Source of the DNA: Argyresthia goedartella | Lineage: Eukaryota > Arthropoda > Insecta > Lepidoptera > Argyresthiidae | Assembly (NCBI GenBank): GCA_949825045.1 | Contig: OX463810.1 | Coordinates: forward strand, 37,396,201-37,460,200 | Reading direction: 5' to 3' | Length of the DNA: 64,000 nucleotides | Shown here: one piece after another, positions 63,275 through 64,000 of the stretch | Layout: each line of letters starts with the position of its first letter | Numbering within the stretch: position 1 is the stretch's first letter | Made by a program: the position numbers and the translations under genes | The notes under the pieces: model-generated | What the model saw: the letters and a program-made list of their open reading frames with translations, nothing else | Database searches by the model: none | What the model was told of the DNA's origin: nothing

Positions 63275-64000
63275 AGGACAAAGGGTAAGCCCCACTTAAA
63301 TATTTCCCATCAAAACATGCAGGGGCTACCTGGCAAAGAACTTGTATTAGAATTATTTCTTAATCATTCAGACACCGATGTTATTTGTATTACAGAACAC
63401 TGGTTAAAGGAAAATATGATGTCTTGTAACATAAATAATTACAAAATTGTCAGTTGTTACAATAGAAAGAGGATAGAGGTGGTTCTTTAATCTTAGTAAA
63501 AAATAATATTAAGGTGAAACAACGGAAAGATATTCTTGCACTTACTGTAGAAAGACAAATAGAGGTATCCTGTGTTGAGTTGGATAGCCATATTATTGTT
63601 TGTGTCTACAGACCTCCGAGAGATGAAAACGGCCATGGCAATTTTGAAATGTTCGAGAAAATTATGGAGGATGCCCTCATTATACTTTGTAATAACAGAA
63701 AAAAGTTAATTATTTGTGGCGATTTTAATGTAGATTTGCTTGTAGATACAACATTGAAACAACGATTAATAACTCTGTTCAAATCATTAAATTTATGTCA
63801 TATATTTCTAGAGCCGACTAGAATTACACTTACCAGCCAAACTTGCTTAGATAACGTATTTTGTGACTGTGCATTCACAAGTAAAAATGTAATTAACTGC
63901 TTACCCTCCGATCACAGTGGTCAAACAGTTTCATTCCCAATTGCCAGTAAAAATAAGACTGATCTATCATTTTATAGGCCTATTACATCCCATAGACTAG
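63275..64000 (+). pseudogene. LINE endonuclease, runs off the window end
   Basis: Starts KPHLNISHQNMQGLPGKELV, then TDVICITEHWLKENM; after a frame change at about 63480, VSCVELDSHIIVCVYRPPRD, LIICGDFNVDLLV and NCLPSDHSGQTVSFPI. The catalytic Asn, Glu, Asp-Asn and Asp-His are all recognisable. Different from the LINE at 58300. Reverse transcriptase would lie beyond 64000. Confidence 0.85.

Overview
The window reads as nuclear DNA of a moth or butterfly (Lepidoptera). It is AT-rich, its one host gene is an insect-type deoxynucleoside kinase split by introns, and nearly everything else is transposon sequence of kinds common in Lepidoptera: piggyBac, pogo/Tigger, Polinton/Maverick, an errantivirus-type endogenous retrovirus, Jockey/CR1/I-type LINEs and a tRNA-derived SINE. 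No bacterial features (operons, Shine-Dalgarno sites, CRISPR) were seen.

Layout. 1-3640: a broken piggyBac-like transposase followed by a 73-bp tandem repeat. 3936-10050: two copies of one DNA transposon in head-to-head inversion around a perfect 44-bp palindrome; both carry the same frameshift and the same 267-bp MITE. 11624-28872: a three-level nest. A piggyBac-like gene is split at a TA by a pogo/Tigger-like element (13061-28197). The transposase of that element is split by an 11,224-bp Polinton (14618-25841) flanked by the 6-bp duplication TAGATC. At both split points the flanking codons rejoin in frame.

The Polinton is the most interesting system. It keeps an intact virion module: packaging ATPase, a DUF8207-like protein, a small coiled-coil protein, integrase, a pX-like protein, a cysteine protease, a penton-like protein, a small basic protein, the double-jelly-roll major capsid protein and a conserved Cys/His protein. 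It has no recognisable protein-primed DNA polymerase B; three foldback structures and 594-bp tandem repeats fill the left third. Three gene pairs overlap by ATGA. The protease has no start codon ahead of its conserved N-terminus; its frame opens exactly at an in-frame A_AAA_AAC heptamer at the end of the pX-like gene, which suggests -1 frameshifting.

31197-38484: the deoxynucleoside kinase gene (minus strand, 4 exons, 247 codons). Its largest intron holds LINE debris, a dispersed repeat and an isolated THAP-domain first exon. 40855-49393: an I/R1-like LINE tail, then a Jockey-type LINE interrupted by a very young endogenous retrovirus (LTRs 224 bp with one difference, CGCG target duplication, gag-pol-env, with an 11-bp duplication and a second frameshift breaking pol). 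51005-55079: decayed DDE_3 transposase and decayed gypsy-type element. 55560-64000: CR1-like LINEs in both orientations, one SINE insertion, one nearly complete CR1-like element with a tRNA-like sequence just before its first ORF, and a final LINE running off the window end.

Most transposon genes here are broken. The kinase and the Polinton genes are the readable, probably functional ones.
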